In this document: piece after piece, positions 41,287 through 51,139 of the stretch | How the letters are laid out: each line of letters opens with the position of its first letter | How positions within the stretch are numbered: position 1 is the stretch's first letter | Assembly (NCBI RefSeq): GCF_002934625.1 | Contig: NZ_PTJD01000004.1 | Location: 62,001-126,000, forward strand | Length of the DNA stretch: 64,000 nucleotides | DNA from: Kineococcus xinjiangensis | GTDB lineage: Bacteria; Actinomycetota; Actinomycetes; Actinomycetales; Kineococcaceae | Reading direction: 5' to 3' | The notes under the pieces: generated by a model | Told to the model about the DNA's origin: nothing | Databases searched by the model: none | What the model saw: only the letters and a program-made list of their open reading frames with translations | Position numbers and translations under genes: made by a program

Positions 41287-42984
41287 TTGACGCAGACGGT
41301 GCGCCGGTTGCGGCGGCTGTTCGGCCGGCACCGGGCCCGCTGGTACCTGCTCTCCCTGCTGGTGGTGCTGACCAGCGCCATGGAGGCGCTGGCGGCGGCG
41401 CTCGTGTTCGCCCTCGTCAGCCTGCTGGCCTCGGGAACCGTCACGCTGCCGCTGCTGGGGACCTTCACCACCACCGGGGACGACCTCGGGGTGTTCGCGG
41501 CGTGCGTGGTCGGCGTCTTCGTGGTGCGGGCCGCCACGGTGGTGCTGCACGACTCGGTGCTGTACCGCCTCTGCTACGGCGCGGGCGCCGAGCTGGAGCA
41601 GGAGCTGCTGGGCGGCTACCTGTCCCTGCCCCCGCGGGAGCTGCGCCGCCGGGGCCGCGCCCAGCTGGTGCGCAACGTGCACGACACGGTGATGACGGTC
41701 GTGGAGGAGTGCCTGCTGCCGTCGGTGCTGGCCCTCGGCAGCGTCCTGCGGATCGTGGGCATCGTCGCCGTGATGGCGGCGACCTCGCCGGTGGCGACCC
41801 TGGTCGCGGGCCTCGTCTTCGCGCCGCTGCTCTGGTTCGTCTCCCACCTCGTCCGCCGCCCGGTGCGACGCCTCGGCGAGGTGGTCGAGGCGTCGCTGGC
41901 GGAGAGCCTGCGCACGGCCACGGAGACCCTCGACCTGGCCGGGGAGATCCGGATGGCCGGACGCTCGGAGGACTTCAGCCGCCGCTTCGGCGACGTGCGG
42001 CGCCGCATCGCGCGGGCCGGTGGCGCCGAGGAGGTGATCCGGGGCGTGCCGCGCCTGGCGGCCGAGACGGTGCTGGTCCTCTTCGTCGTCGGCTACGCCG
42101 GGCTGGCCACGGTCCGCGGCGACGCGGCGGCCGTCCTGCCGACGCTGGGGCTGTTCGCCTACGCGGCGCTGCGGGTGCTGCCCTCCCTCATCGGGCTGGT
42201 CGGCCTGGTGCACTCCGTCGCCCTCTCCGCCCCGGCGGTGGAGACCGTCCTCGCGGACGAGGGCCTGCTGCGCGCGGGCGGGCGGGGCCGCGGGGCGGGC
42301 CCCGCGCCGGAGCGGATCTCCCTGCGGGGGGTGGGCGTCACGGTGCCGGAGACGGGCCGCACGGTGCTGCGCGACGTCGACCTGGACCTGCACCGCGGTG
42401 ACGTGGTCGCCGTGGTGGGGCCCAACGGCGCGGGCAAGTCGACCCTCGTGGACGTCCTCGCGGGGGCCCTGGCACCGGCCGCCGGCTCGGTGAGCGCGGA
42501 CGGGCGCCCGCTGGAGGAGCTCGGCGCGGAGTGGGCCGCGCAGGTGGCGATGGTGCCGCAGCACGTCCACCTGCTCGACTCCGACGTGCTGACCAACATC
42601 ACGCTGGACCTGTCGGGGCGCTCGGCGCAGGATCCGCGGGTGGCGGAGGTCGTGCGCGCCGTCGGCCTGCAGCCGGTCATCGACCGGCTCGAGGGCCGGA
42701 CCGTCGGCGAGGACGGGCGGATGCTGTCGGGGGGCGAGCGCCAGCGGGTGGCCGTCGCCAGGGCGCTGCACCGCCGCGCCGGGGTGCTGCTCGTCGACGA
42801 GGGGACCTCCGCGCTGGACACCACCGCGCGCGCCGCCATCGCTGAGCTGGTCGCGGTCGGGCGCGAGGACCGGATCACCGTGCTCGTCACCCACGACCCG
42901 GAGCTGGCCCGCACCTGCAGCCGGGTGGTGCGGGTGGAGGGCGGGCGCGCGTGGGCCGTGGAGCCGGTCGCCGGGCCGTCCTGA
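41287..42984 (+). CDS. ABC exporter half-transporter (MsbA/Lpr type, TMD-NBD)
   Basis: 565 residues from TTG 41287 with GAAGGAG six bases upstream. About six membrane helices in the first 310 residues, then an ATP-binding domain: VVGPNGAGKSTL (Walker A), Q-loop VPQHVHLLD, LSGGERQRVAVARAL signature, GVLLVDEGTSALD (Walker B) and VTHD (H-loop). Such homodimers export lipids, peptides and antibiotics. Divergence from the NRPS genes across a 106-base promoter region makes export of the NRPS product the natural reading. Confidence 0.92.
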   Translation: MTQTVRRLRRLFGRHRARWYLLSLLVVLTSAMEALAAALVFALVSLLASGTVTLPLLGTFTTTGDDLGVFAACVVGVFVVRAATVVLHDSVLYRLCYGAGAELEQELLGGYLSLPPRELRRRGRAQLVRNVHDTVMTVVEECLLPSVLALGSVLRIVGIVAVMAATSPVATLVAGLVFAPLLWFVSHLVRRPVRRLGEVVEASLAESLRTATETLDLAGEIRMAGRSEDFSRRFGDVRRRIARAGGAEEVIRGVPRLAAETVLVLFVVGYAGLATVRGDAAAVLPTLGLFAYAALRVLPSLIGLVGLVHSVALSAPAVETVLADEGLLRAGGRGRGAGPAPERISLRGVGVTVPETGRTVLRDVDLDLHRGDVVAVVGPNGAGKSTLVDVLAGALAPAAGSVSADGRPLEELGAEWAAQVAMVPQHVHLLDSDVLTNITLDLSGRSAQDPRVAEVVRAVGLQPVIDRLEGRTVGEDGRMLSGGERQRVAVARALHRRAGVLLVDEGTSALDTTARAAIAELVAVGREDRITVLVTHDPELARTCSRVVRVEGGRAWAVEPVAGPS

Positions 42985-43049
42985 GGCTGCCGGGCCGGGC
43001 GCGACGCTGAGCACCAGGCTCGCGGCGGTGAAGCCCGGCAGGGTGGCGA

Positions 43050-43068
43050 CGTCGGGCCTCCCCCGACG
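43050..43068. terminator. Weak hairpin between convergent genes
   Basis: A 7-bp stem (43050-43056/43062-43068) with a loop of five. It lies between the convergent exporter and aminotransferase genes. Larger imperfect pairings exist around 42987-43041. Confidence 0.4.
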
Positions 43069-43112
43069 CCGGCCGGCCCGCCCCCGCACGTCACCGCGGT
43101 CGTGCGGCCGCC

Positions 43113-44303
43113 TCAGCCGCGCAGCAGCGGCAGCCCCGCCCGGATCTGCCGGATGCCCTGGGCGATGCGCTGCTCGTTCTCGATGAGCGCGAAGCGCACG
43201 AAGGAGTCGCCCTCCGGCCCGAAACCCACGCCCGGCGAGACGGCGACGTCGGCGTCGGTGACGAGCAGCTTCGCGAAGTCGATGGAGCCGAGGTCGCGGT
43301 ACTGCTCGGGGATCGGCGCCCACGCGAACATCGTCCCCCGCGGCTTCTCGACCTCCCAGCCGATGCGCGCGAGGCCGTCGATGAGGGCGTTGCGCCGCGA
43401 CTCGTAGACGGCGTTGACCTCCGCCGGGTAGTCCGCCGCCTCGTTCATGGTGACCGTCGCGGCGATCTGCACCGGCTGGAACGTGCCGTAGTCCAGGTAG
43501 CTCTTGAGCTTGGCCAGGGCCGCGACGACCTCGCGGTTGCCGGCGAGGAACGCCACCCGCCAGCCGGCCATGGAGAACGACTTCGTCATCGAGTACAGCT
43601 CCACGGCGCAGTCCTTCGCGCCCTCGCACTGCAGGATCGAGGGCGGGCGCCAGCCGTCGAAGGCGACGTCGGCGTAGGCGAAGTCGTGGACGAGCACGAC
43701 GTCACGCTCCCGCGCCCAGTCCACCAGCCGCTGCAGGTCGGCGAGCTCGACCGTGGCGGTGGTGGGGTTGTGCGGGAAGGAGCAGACGACGACGCGGGGG
43801 CGGGGCCAGCCGCGCTCCCACGTCTCGATGACCCCGTCGATGTAGGCGGCCCCGCCGCCCTCGCCGGAGCCGATCGGCACCTGCCGCGCGTCCGCCCCGG
43901 CGAAGTAGGGGCCCCAGATGTGGATGGGGTACGACGGGGAGGGGACGAGGGCGGCGTCGCCGGGCTGCAGCAGCACCCACATGAGGTGGCTGAACCCCTC
44001 CTTGGCCCCGATGGTGTAGATGACCTCGCTCTCCGGGTCCAGCTCCACGCCCCACTGCCGGCGGTAGAGGGCCGCCGCGGCCTCGCGCAGCTTGGGGATG
44101 CCGCGGCTGGCGGAGTAGCGGTGGTTGCGGGAGTTGCGCGCCGCCTCGGCCAGCTTCTCCACCGCGATGTCCGGGGAGGGGATGTCGGGATTGCCGAAGC
44201 CGAGGTCCACCACGTCGCGGCCGGCTCGCCGGGCCTCCCGCTTGAGCCCGTCGATGATGGTGAAGACGTAGGGCGGCAGGCCTGCGATGCGGCGGAACTC
44301 CAT
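43113..44303 (-). CDS. Class I/II pyridoxal-phosphate aminotransferase (AlaA/AlaC-like)
   Basis: 396 residues, full length for fold type I. Seen: VDLGFGNPDIPSPDI, YSASRGIPKLREA, GAKEGFSHL, SFPHNPTTATV, DFAYADVAFDGW and SMTKSFSMAGWRVAF with the PLP Lys (SMTKS). This pattern resembles E. coli AlaC and the LL-diaminopimelate/alanine group. It lies nine bases after the allophanate hydrolase stop and is last in the operon. That suggests it moves nitrogen released by the pathway, or handles the substrate's carbon skeleton, but this is inference. Confidence 0.9.
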   Translation of the reverse strand: MEFRRIAGLPPYVFTIIDGLKREARRAGRDVVDLGFGNPDIPSPDIAVEKLAEAARNSRNHRYSASRGIPKLREAAAALYRRQWGVELDPESEVIYTIGAKEGFSHLMWVLLQPGDAALVPSPSYPIHIWGPYFAGADARQVPIGSGEGGGAAYIDGVIETWERGWPRPRVVVCSFPHNPTTATVELADLQRLVDWARERDVVLVHDFAYADVAFDGWRPPSILQCEGAKDCAVELYSMTKSFSMAGWRVAFLAGNREVVAALAKLKSYLDYGTFQPVQIAATVTMNEAADYPAEVNAVYESRRNALIDGLARIGWEVEKPRGTMFAWAPIPEQYRDLGSIDFAKLLVTDADVAVSPGVGFGPEGDSFVRFALIENEQRIAQGIRQIRAGLPLLRG

Positions 44304-44312
44304 CGCCCGAGC

Positions 44313-46082
44313 CTATCCGCGCGGGATCACCGGCGGCCCGTCTCCCCGCAGGTGCGCCCGCCAGCCCCCGGCTGCGGTGATGTCGACGGCGTCCTCGAAG
44401 GCGAGGGGCTCGGCGAGGAACCCCGTCACCCGCCGGCCGTCGGCCAGCAGCACCGGCCCGAGCGCCATCGGCGGCGGCAGTGCGGCCAGGAACGCCCCGA
44501 GCCGCGCGGCGGGCACCTCCCACAGCTCCCCCGGCACCTGCGCGCCGCCGGAGCGGACCCGCCGCAGGCCCGGCTTCGGCGGGACGGTCTCCAGCGCGTG
44601 CAGCTCGTACCGCGCCGCGGTGGCCACCGGGCCCAGCCAGCGAGCCCCGGCGCCCGCGAGCTCGTGCTCGAGCGGCTGCCCGCGCAGGTGGGCGCCGACG
44701 ACGAACAGCGGCAGCCCGTCCCCCGTGGCCGCCTGCGGCGCGGCGGGGTCCGCGGGGCGCAGCGCGGCGACCCCGCCGAGGGCGATGCGCTCGGCGACGT
44801 CGGCCGCGACGTGGTCGCCGAACGCGGGGGCCATGACGGTGACGCCGACGTGCCCGCCGTCGGCGCGGCCCGCCGGCACCGCGACGGCGGCGAGGTCGAG
44901 GAGGTTCGTGAACGTCGTGAACGTCCCGAGGGCGGCGTTGACCCCCACCGGGTCGGCGGCGACGTCGGCGACGAGCGGATGCCCGGTGGTGGTGGGCAGC
45001 AGCAGCACGTCGATCCCGGCGAACACCGCCGCCGTCTCCGCGCGCAGGGCGTCCAGCCGCTCCCGGTCCCGCACGTACCGGGCGGCCGTCACGTCCCGGG
45101 CGGCGCCGACGATCCCCGCCACGACGGGGTCGAGGCCCGCCACCTGCGACTCCAGGGCCTCGCCGACGGCGGCGTAGCGCTCCGCGACGAAGGCGCCGCC
45201 GTAGAGCAGGCGGCCCGCCGCGAGGAACGGCTCGGGGTCCACCGGCACCGCCACCGCGCCGGCCGCGAGGGCGCGGGTGACCGCCGCGGCGTAGGCGGCG
45301 CGGGCGGCCGGGGACAGCTGGGGCAGCGCCGTCGCCGCCACCACCCCCACCCGCACGGCGGCGGGTGCGGCCAGCGGGGCCGAGGCGGGCCGGGGACGGC
45401 TCGTGGGGTCCGCCGGGTCGGGCCCCGCCATCACCGCCAGCACCCTGCGGGCGAGCGCCACATCGGGGGTGAAGGCCGTGACGCAGTCGAAGGAGCGGCA
45501 CGCGGGCACCACGCCCGTGACCGGCACCAGTCCCACGGTCGGCTTGAGCCCCACCACGCCCTGCAGCGCCGCCGGCACCCGGCCGGAGCCGGCGGTGTCG
45601 GTGCCCAGGGCGAAGTCCACGACGCCCAGCGCCACGGCGACGGCCGAGCCCGAGCTGGACCCGCCGGAGATCCGGTCCGGCCGCTCGGCGTCGCGCACCG
45701 CGCCGTAGGGGCTGCGGGTGCCGACGAGACCGGTGGCGAACTGGTCCAGGTTCGTCTTCCCGACGACGACGGCGCCGGCGTCGACGAGGCGCTGCACGGC
45801 GGTGGCCGAGCGGAGGACGGTGCGCTCGTAGCCGGGGCAGGCCGCCGTCGTGGGCATCCCGGCGACGTCGACGTTGTCCTTGACGGCGAAGACGGTCCCG
45901 GCCAGCGGCAGGTCCTCCCCCGCCGCGACGCGCTCGTCGACCCGTGCCGCCTCGGCGAGGGCCCCCGCCCGGTCCCGGACGGTGATCCACACCTCGGGGC
46001 GGCCGGAGGCGGCCAGCGCCTCGTACGCGGCGAGGACCCGGGCGGAGCTGGTGCCCGTCAGGACGTCGGCGGCGGCGCTCAC
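44313..46082 (-). CDS. atzF: Allophanate hydrolase
   Basis: 589 residues from GTG 46082 with a four-base overlap with the carboxylase. The amidase-signature domain has AVKDNVDVAGMPTTAAC (catalytic Lys), ISGGSSSGSAVAVALG (cis-Ser) and GTDTAGSGRVPAAL (nucleophile Ser). The C-terminal domain (about 455-589; LPLFVVGAHLRGQPLEHELAGAGARWLG) is that of two-domain AtzF enzymes. It hydrolyses allophanate to ammonia and CO2. It follows a carboxylase that can supply allophanate. A longer frame upstream overlaps the carboxylase and is noncoding. Confidence 0.94.
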   Translation of the reverse strand: MSAAADVLTGTSSARVLAAYEALAASGRPEVWITVRDRAGALAEAARVDERVAAGEDLPLAGTVFAVKDNVDVAGMPTTAACPGYERTVLRSATAVQRLVDAGAVVVGKTNLDQFATGLVGTRSPYGAVRDAERPDRISGGSSSGSAVAVALGVVDFALGTDTAGSGRVPAALQGVVGLKPTVGLVPVTGVVPACRSFDCVTAFTPDVALARRVLAVMAGPDPADPTSRPRPASAPLAAPAAVRVGVVAATALPQLSPAARAAYAAAVTRALAAGAVAVPVDPEPFLAAGRLLYGGAFVAERYAAVGEALESQVAGLDPVVAGIVGAARDVTAARYVRDRERLDALRAETAAVFAGIDVLLLPTTTGHPLVADVAADPVGVNAALGTFTTFTNLLDLAAVAVPAGRADGGHVGVTVMAPAFGDHVAADVAERIALGGVAALRPADPAAPQAATGDGLPLFVVGAHLRGQPLEHELAGAGARWLGPVATAARYELHALETVPPKPGLRRVRSGGAQVPGELWEVPAARLGAFLAALPPPMALGPVLLADGRRVTGFLAEPLAFEDAVDITAAGGWRAHLRGDGPPVIPRG

Positions 46083-49000
46083 GCGGCCACCTCGCGCAGC
46101 ACCATCAGCGGGGTCCCGGGAGCGACCTGGCGGCCGGGCGCCACGAGCACGTCGGTCACCTCGACGTCGGCGTGGGCGCTGAGCACCGTCTCCATCTTCA
46201 TGGCCTCCAGGGCGAGCAGGGGCGAGCCGGCGCCGATGCGGTCGCCGGGGCGGACGTCGACGCGCCAGACGCTGGACGTGAACGGCGCTTCCAGCAGCAC
46301 GGCGCCGTCGGGCAGGTCGTAGGAGCCGCCCTCGGCGACGGCCTCGGGTTCGGGCCGGGGGTCGAACTCCCCCGCCGCCTCCCACGCGGCGCGCTCCACC
46401 CCGAACGCGGCGTCCTGGTGCGCCTGGAACGCCGAGATCGAGGAGGCGTTGGCCCGCAGGAACTCCTGGTGCTCCCGCATCCGGAACACCCCGTCCGTCG
46501 CGTCGTGGCGCGCCCTGCCCGCCGCGACGTCGGCGCGCAGGTCGAGCAGTTCCTCCGCACCGACGGGGTACCAGGAGATGCGGTCGAAGAAGCGCAGGTG
46601 CCACGGCTCGCGCGGCTGGTGGCCCTTGGGGTAGCGGGTCCAGACCTGTGTGGTGCGGCCCACGAACTGGTACCCGCCGGGACCCTCCATGCCGTAGATG
46701 CAGAGGTAGGCACCGCCGAGGCCGACGGCGTTCTCGGGGGTCCAGGTGCGGGCCGGGTTGTACTTCGTGGTGCGCAGGCGGTGGCGCGGGTCGAGCGGGG
46801 TGGCGACGGGCGCCCCGAGGTAGACGTCCCCGAGGCCGAGGACGAGGTACTCGGCGTCGAAGACGACCCGGTGCACGTCGTCGACGGAGTCGAGGCCGTT
46901 GGCGCGGCGGATGAACTCGATGTTCCACGGGCACCAGGGGGCGTCGTCGCGCACACCGGCCATGTAGCGGGCGATGGCCTCACGGGTGGCGGGGTCGTCC
47001 CACGACAGGGGCAGGCGGACGTGCCGGCTGGGCACCTCCAGGTCGGCCACGGCGGGCAGGTCGTCCTCGACGGCCTGCAGGGCGCCGAGGAGGCGGCGGG
47101 GGTCGAGGACCTCGGGGTCGACGTGGACCTGGAGGGAGCGGATGCCGGGCGTGACGTCCACGACGCCCGCCAGCCCCTCCGAGGCCAGGCGCTCCGACAG
47201 GGCGTGCACGCGGGCACGCAGCCCAAGGTCGAGGACCATGGGGCCGTACTCGACGAGCACGTTGTCGTCCCCGGAGCGCCGGTACGTCACCTCGGGCGCG
47301 TCACCGGTCCCGGGGCGGCGGGCCAGCACCCCGTCGTCGCCGTCACCGCGGCCGGTGAGCCGCGGCGCGCCGCGCAGGGAGCGCAGGGCCGGTGCCTCCG
47401 CGGCGCGCACCGGCACGAACCGCACCGCGTCGCCGGGGCGCAGCTGACCGAGCTTCCAGCGCTCCCCGGTGACGACCGTGACGGGGCACACGAAACCCCC
47501 GAGGCTCGGCCCGTCGGGGCCCAGCAGGATCGGGGTGTCGCCGGTGAAGTCCAGCGCCCCGACCGAGTACGGGGTGTCGTGGATGTTGCTGGGGTGCAGA
47601 CCGGCCTCGCCGCCGTCGGGGCGGGCCCACGCGGGCTTCGGGCCGACCAGGCGGACGCCGGTGCGGGAGGAGTTGAAGTGGACCAGGTACTCGGAGGCGT
47701 ACAGCGTCTCCACGTCGGCGCGGGTGAAGAACTCCGGTGCGGCGTGCGGGCCCTCGGTGACGCGCAGCTCCCACTCCGCCCCCAGCAGCGGCCGGTCCCC
47801 GGCGGGGACGACGCCAGTGGGGCCGGTGGTGCCGCCGGCCGGGCGCAGCACGTCACCGGTGACGAGCGTCCGCCCGGCGTGCCCGCCGAACCCGCCGAGG
47901 GTGAACGTCGCCGCGCTGTCCAGGTAGGCGGGCACGTCGAGGCCGCCGGCGACGAGGACGTAGGTCCGCAGCCCCGGGCCGGGGGCCGCGCCGACGTCGA
48001 GGACCTGCCCCGGCAGGACGGCGACGGGCTCCCACATCGGGACGGGCCGCCCGTCGACGGTGGCGGGCGCGGCGGCCCCGGTGATGCACACGGTCGCGGC
48101 GGCGGAGAACCGCAGGGCAGGCCCGGCGAGGGTGCACTCCAGACCGGGCGCACCCTCGGGGTTGCCGAGCGCGAGGTTGCCCAGCCGGAAGGAGCGGTCG
48201 TCCATCGGCCCCGACGGCGGGACCCCGACCTGCCACAGGCCGAGCCGTCCCGGCCAGTCCTGCACGGTCGTCAGCGTCCCCGGCCGCAGGACCTCGATGC
48301 GCGGGGAGGGGTCGACGACCCGCTCCAGCGTCTTCGTCGTGTGCTCGGCCGCGGCGATCTCGGGGGCGCTTCCGAGGGCGCGGAGCTGCCCGAGGTTCGT
48401 GTCGAGCCCGTCGACGCGGGTGGCGTCGAGCGCCTCCGTGAGGCGGGCGAAGGCGGTGGCGCGGTCGCCGGCGTGGGCGACCACCTTGGCGAGCATGGGG
48501 TCGTAGTTCCCGGTGACCTCGGTGCCGGTCTCCACCCACGTGTCCACGCGGATCCCCTCACCCGCGGGCCACTGCACGCGGCTGGCGGTTCCGGTGCCGG
48601 GGCGGTAGCCGCGTGCCGGGTCCTCGGCGTAGACCCGCGCCTCGACGGCGTGACCGCGGGGTGCGGGGGCGGGCCGGTCGAACATGCCCGCGTCGCCCTG
48701 CGCCAGCCGCAGCATCCACTCCACGAGGTCGATGCCGAGGACGGCCTCGGTGACGGGGTGCTCGACCTGCAGGCGCGCGTTGACCTCCAGGAACGACGTC
48801 TCGCCCCGGTCGGCGTCGTAGACGAGTTCCACCGTCCCCGCGGAGCGGTAGGACACCGACTCCCCGAGCCTGCGCGCGGCGGCGTGCACCTGCTCGCGCA
48901 GCGCGTCGGGCAGGTTGGGGGCCGGGGCCTCCTCGACCACCTTCTGGTTGCGCCGCTGCAGCGTGCAGTCCCGGTCCCCGAGGACGAGGACGCGCCCGGC

Positions 49001-49648
49001 GCCGTCGCCGAAGACCTGCACCTCCAGGTGGCGGGCGTGCTCGACGAACCGCTCGAGGAACACCCCGGTCGAGGCGAAGCTCGCCGACGCGGTGCGCTGC
49101 ACCGACTCGAAGGCGGCGCGCAGCTCGTCGGCGTTCCAGCAGGCCCGCATCCCGATCCCGCCGCCACCACCGGTGGCCTTGAGGATGACGGGGTATCCGA
49201 TGGTCTCCGCGGCGGCCACGGCCTCGTCGAGGTCCGCCAGCAGTTCCGTGCCCGCCGACATCGGCAGCCCCGCGGCGCGGGCAAGGCGGCGCGCGGTGTG
49301 CTTGGCGCCGAAGGCCTCCAGGTGCTCCGGCGCCGGGCCGACGAAGCGGGCGCCGGCGGCCTCGACGGCCCGCGCGAAGGCGGCGTCCTCCGAGAGGAAG
49401 CCGTACCCGGGGTGGACGGCCCACGCGCCCGTCGCCTCGACCGCCGCGAGGAGGCGGTCCACGGCGAGGTAGCTCTCCCGCACCGGCGACGGCCCCAGGT
49501 GGAACGCCGTGTCGGCCTCCCGCACGTGGGGGGCGCCGCGGTCGGCGTCGGAGAAGACGGCCGCGGTGCGCAGGCCCATGGCCCGTGCGGTCCGCAGGAT
49601 GCGGCGGGCGATCTCGCCCCGGTTGGCGACGAGCAGGGTTTCGGGCAC
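46079..49648 (-). CDS. Urea/guanidine carboxylase (biotin-dependent)
   Basis: 1189 residues. Domain order is that of urea carboxylase: biotin carboxylase (about 1-440; ETLLVANRGEIARRILRTA, KATGGGGGIGMRA ATP-grasp loop), a carboxyltransferase made of KipA/KipI-like halves (about 450-1090; GPMDDRSFRLGNLALGN, YGPMVLDLG, GAYLCIYGMEGPGGYQFVGRTTQ), and a biotinyl domain (about 1115-1189; LALEAMKMETVLSAHADVEV, Lys in EAMKME). Clusters with the paired DUF1989 genes are, in recent biochemistry, guanidine carboxylases; classical annotation is urea carboxylase. The neighbours here favour guanidine. The substrate should be decided by carboxyltransferase-pocket residues, which I cannot assign by eye. Confidence 0.93.
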   Translation of the reverse strand: MPETLLVANRGEIARRILRTARAMGLRTAAVFSDADRGAPHVREADTAFHLGPSPVRESYLAVDRLLAAVEATGAWAVHPGYGFLSEDAAFARAVEAAGARFVGPAPEHLEAFGAKHTARRLARAAGLPMSAGTELLADLDEAVAAAETIGYPVILKATGGGGGIGMRACWNADELRAAFESVQRTASASFASTGVFLERFVEHARHLEVQVFGDGAGRVLVLGDRDCTLQRRNQKVVEEAPAPNLPDALREQVHAAARRLGESVSYRSAGTVELVYDADRGETSFLEVNARLQVEHPVTEAVLGIDLVEWMLRLAQGDAGMFDRPAPAPRGHAVEARVYAEDPARGYRPGTGTASRVQWPAGEGIRVDTWVETGTEVTGNYDPMLAKVVAHAGDRATAFARLTEALDATRVDGLDTNLGQLRALGSAPEIAAAEHTTKTLERVVDPSPRIEVLRPGTLTTVQDWPGRLGLWQVGVPPSGPMDDRSFRLGNLALGNPEGAPGLECTLAGPALRFSAAATVCITGAAAPATVDGRPVPMWEPVAVLPGQVLDVGAAPGPGLRTYVLVAGGLDVPAYLDSAATFTLGGFGGHAGRTLVTGDVLRPAGGTTGPTGVVPAGDRPLLGAEWELRVTEGPHAAPEFFTRADVETLYASEYLVHFNSSRTGVRLVGPKPAWARPDGGEAGLHPSNIHDTPYSVGALDFTGDTPILLGPDGPSLGGFVCPVTVVTGERWKLGQLRPGDAVRFVPVRAAEAPALRSLRGAPRLTGRGDGDDGVLARRPGTGDAPEVTYRRSGDDNVLVEYGPMVLDLGLRARVHALSERLASEGLAGVVDVTPGIRSLQVHVDPEVLDPRRLLGALQAVEDDLPAVADLEVPSRHVRLPLSWDDPATREAIARYMAGVRDDAPWCPWNIEFIRRANGLDSVDDVHRVVFDAEYLVLGLGDVYLGAPVATPLDPRHRLRTTKYNPARTWTPENAVGLGGAYLCIYGMEGPGGYQFVGRTTQVWTRYPKGHQPREPWHLRFFDRISWYPVGAEELLDLRADVAAGRARHDATDGVFRMREHQEFLRANASSISAFQAHQDAAFGVERAAWEAAGEFDPRPEPEAVAEGGSYDLPDGAVLLEAPFTSSVWRVDVRPGDRIGAGSPLLALEAMKMETVLSAHADVEVTDVLVAPGRQVAPGTPLMVLREVAA

Positions 49649-49682
49649 GTTCCGGTCCTTCCAGCGGTGGGGTTCGGGCGGG

Positions 49683-50354
49683 TCAGGGCCGGGTGACGAC
49701 CATGCGGACCGGGGTGGGGTCGAAGCCGTTGCAGGGGTTGTTGACCTGCGGGCAGTTGGAGACGAGCACCAGGGTGTCCACCTCGGCGCGCAGGGCGAGG
49801 CGCAGGCCGGGCGCGGAGATCCCGTCGACGATGCCGAGGCTGCCGTCGGGGTCGACGGGCACGTTCATGTACCAGTTGACGTTGCTCACCAGGTCCCGCT
49901 TGCCCAGCCCCCACCGCGCGCCCTCGGCGAGGAAGTTCTCCACGCAGGCGTGCTGGTGCTGGGTGTGGAAGCCGTAGCGCAGGGAGTTCGACTCGCGGCT
50001 GCAGGCGCCGCCGAGGGTGTCGTGCCGGCCGACCTCGTCGGCGACGACGGTCATCAGCGCCCTGCCCCGGTTGGAGCGCAGCACGCTGCCGGTGGTGAGG
50101 AACACGTTGCGCTGCGCGGCGATGGTGTCGGGGGCGCTGTAGCGCTCCGCGGTGTCGGAGGCGGCGTACAGCAGGCAGTCCACGGCCTGGTTGCCCTCGG
50201 TGTCGACGATGGTGAGGACGTCACCGGCGGCCACGACCGCGGACCAGCCGGCGCGGGCGGGCACGACCTCGTCGAGGACGACCTCGCCCGCGACGAGCGC
50301 CACCTCGGCGGGGCGCCGGGTCGGGGCGGTGGTGGCGGGGCTGGTCGTGCTCAT
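49683..50354 (-). CDS. DUF1989 urea carboxylase-associated protein (carboxyguanidine deiminase subunit)
   Basis: 223 residues from ATG 50354, overlapping the previous stop by four bases. Seen: GNQAVDCLLYAASDTAERYSAPDT, HDTLGGACSRESNSLRYGFHTQHQHACVENFLAEG and NVNWYMNVPVDPDG, the DUF1989 pattern with a conserved Cys/His/Glu cluster. The two DUF1989 proteins of such operons form carboxyguanidine deiminase (CgdA/CgdB), turning carboxyguanidine into allophanate and ammonia. I cannot say which subunit this is. Confidence 0.87.
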   Translation of the reverse strand: MSTTSPATTAPTRRPAEVALVAGEVVLDEVVPARAGWSAVVAAGDVLTIVDTEGNQAVDCLLYAASDTAERYSAPDTIAAQRNVFLTTGSVLRSNRGRALMTVVADEVGRHDTLGGACSRESNSLRYGFHTQHQHACVENFLAEGARWGLGKRDLVSNVNWYMNVPVDPDGSLGIVDGISAPGLRLALRAEVDTLVLVSNCPQVNNPCNGFDPTPVRMVVTRP

Positions 50355-51139
50355 GCGGTCCCCCTGGCGAGGCAGTCGGTGCGGGTGTTCTCGTAGGCGC
50401 GGCGCGCCTCCGGGCTGGACGTCCACTGCGGGTCCCCCGGCCGGGTGGCCCCACCGGGCCACGCCAGGACGTGCAGAGTTCCCGTGGTGGCGGTGGCGGG
50501 GTCCGCCAGCGGGTGCGGGGAGTTCGCGAGCAGGACGATCGCGGGCAGTTCCAGGCGCAGGGCGACGCTGCGGCCCGGGCCGGCGTTCACCGGTGCGGAG
50601 AGGCTGCCGTCGTCGGCGACCCGCACGCCCTGGAAGAACGTCGCGCTCGGCGGGACGTCGCGCTCGCCGAGGCCGTGCTTGGCGGCGGCGGTGGTGAACA
50701 GCCGGCCGGCGGACGCGCCGCAGAGGACGTCGTGGTGCCCGGAGGTGTCCTCCACGACGGTCGCCAGGGCGCGCCCCTGGTCGCTCAGCAGGACGTGGCC
50801 GGCGCCGAGGTAGGCCTGCCACAGCACCTTGACGGTGTCGGCGACGTTGAGCCGCTCCCAGGGGGCGTCGGCGCGCAGCAGCACCACGTGGGCGCAGGCG
50901 CCGCCGTCGACGTCGGTGAGCTGGACCCTCGTGCCGCGGGCGAGGACTGCGCTGGTGGCGGCTCCGGCGCCCAGCGCCTCGGCCCACACGAGCCGGTCCG
51001 GTGGGACGTCGGCCGCCGAGCCGGTCCGCGGGTGCGGCCAGGTGCCGGGCGGGACGAAGGGGCGGGAGGCGGCCGTGGCGCCCTCCTGGGCGCGGGCGTG
51101 CGCACGGGCGGCGGCGGTGGTGGCGGTGGAACTGCTCAT
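50351..51139 (-). CDS. DUF1989 urea carboxylase-associated protein, second type
   Basis: 262 residues from ATG 51139. It is paralogous to the next gene: VQLTDVDGGACAHVVLLRADAPWERLNVADTVKV, HDVLCGASAGRLFTTAAAKHGLGERDV, SATFFQGVRVADDGSL. It carries an N-terminal Ala-rich extension of about 45 residues. Together with the other DUF1989 protein it should make up carboxyguanidine deiminase, the heteromeric enzyme known from guanidine-utilising bacteria. It overlaps the permease stop by four bases. Confidence 0.87.
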   Translation of the reverse strand: MSSSTATTAAARAHARAQEGATAASRPFVPPGTWPHPRTGSAADVPPDRLVWAEALGAGAATSAVLARGTRVQLTDVDGGACAHVVLLRADAPWERLNVADTVKVLWQAYLGAGHVLLSDQGRALATVVEDTSGHHDVLCGASAGRLFTTAAAKHGLGERDVPPSATFFQGVRVADDGSLSAPVNAGPGRSVALRLELPAIVLLANSPHPLADPATATTGTLHVLAWPGGATRPGDPQWTSSPEARRAYENTRTDCLARGTA

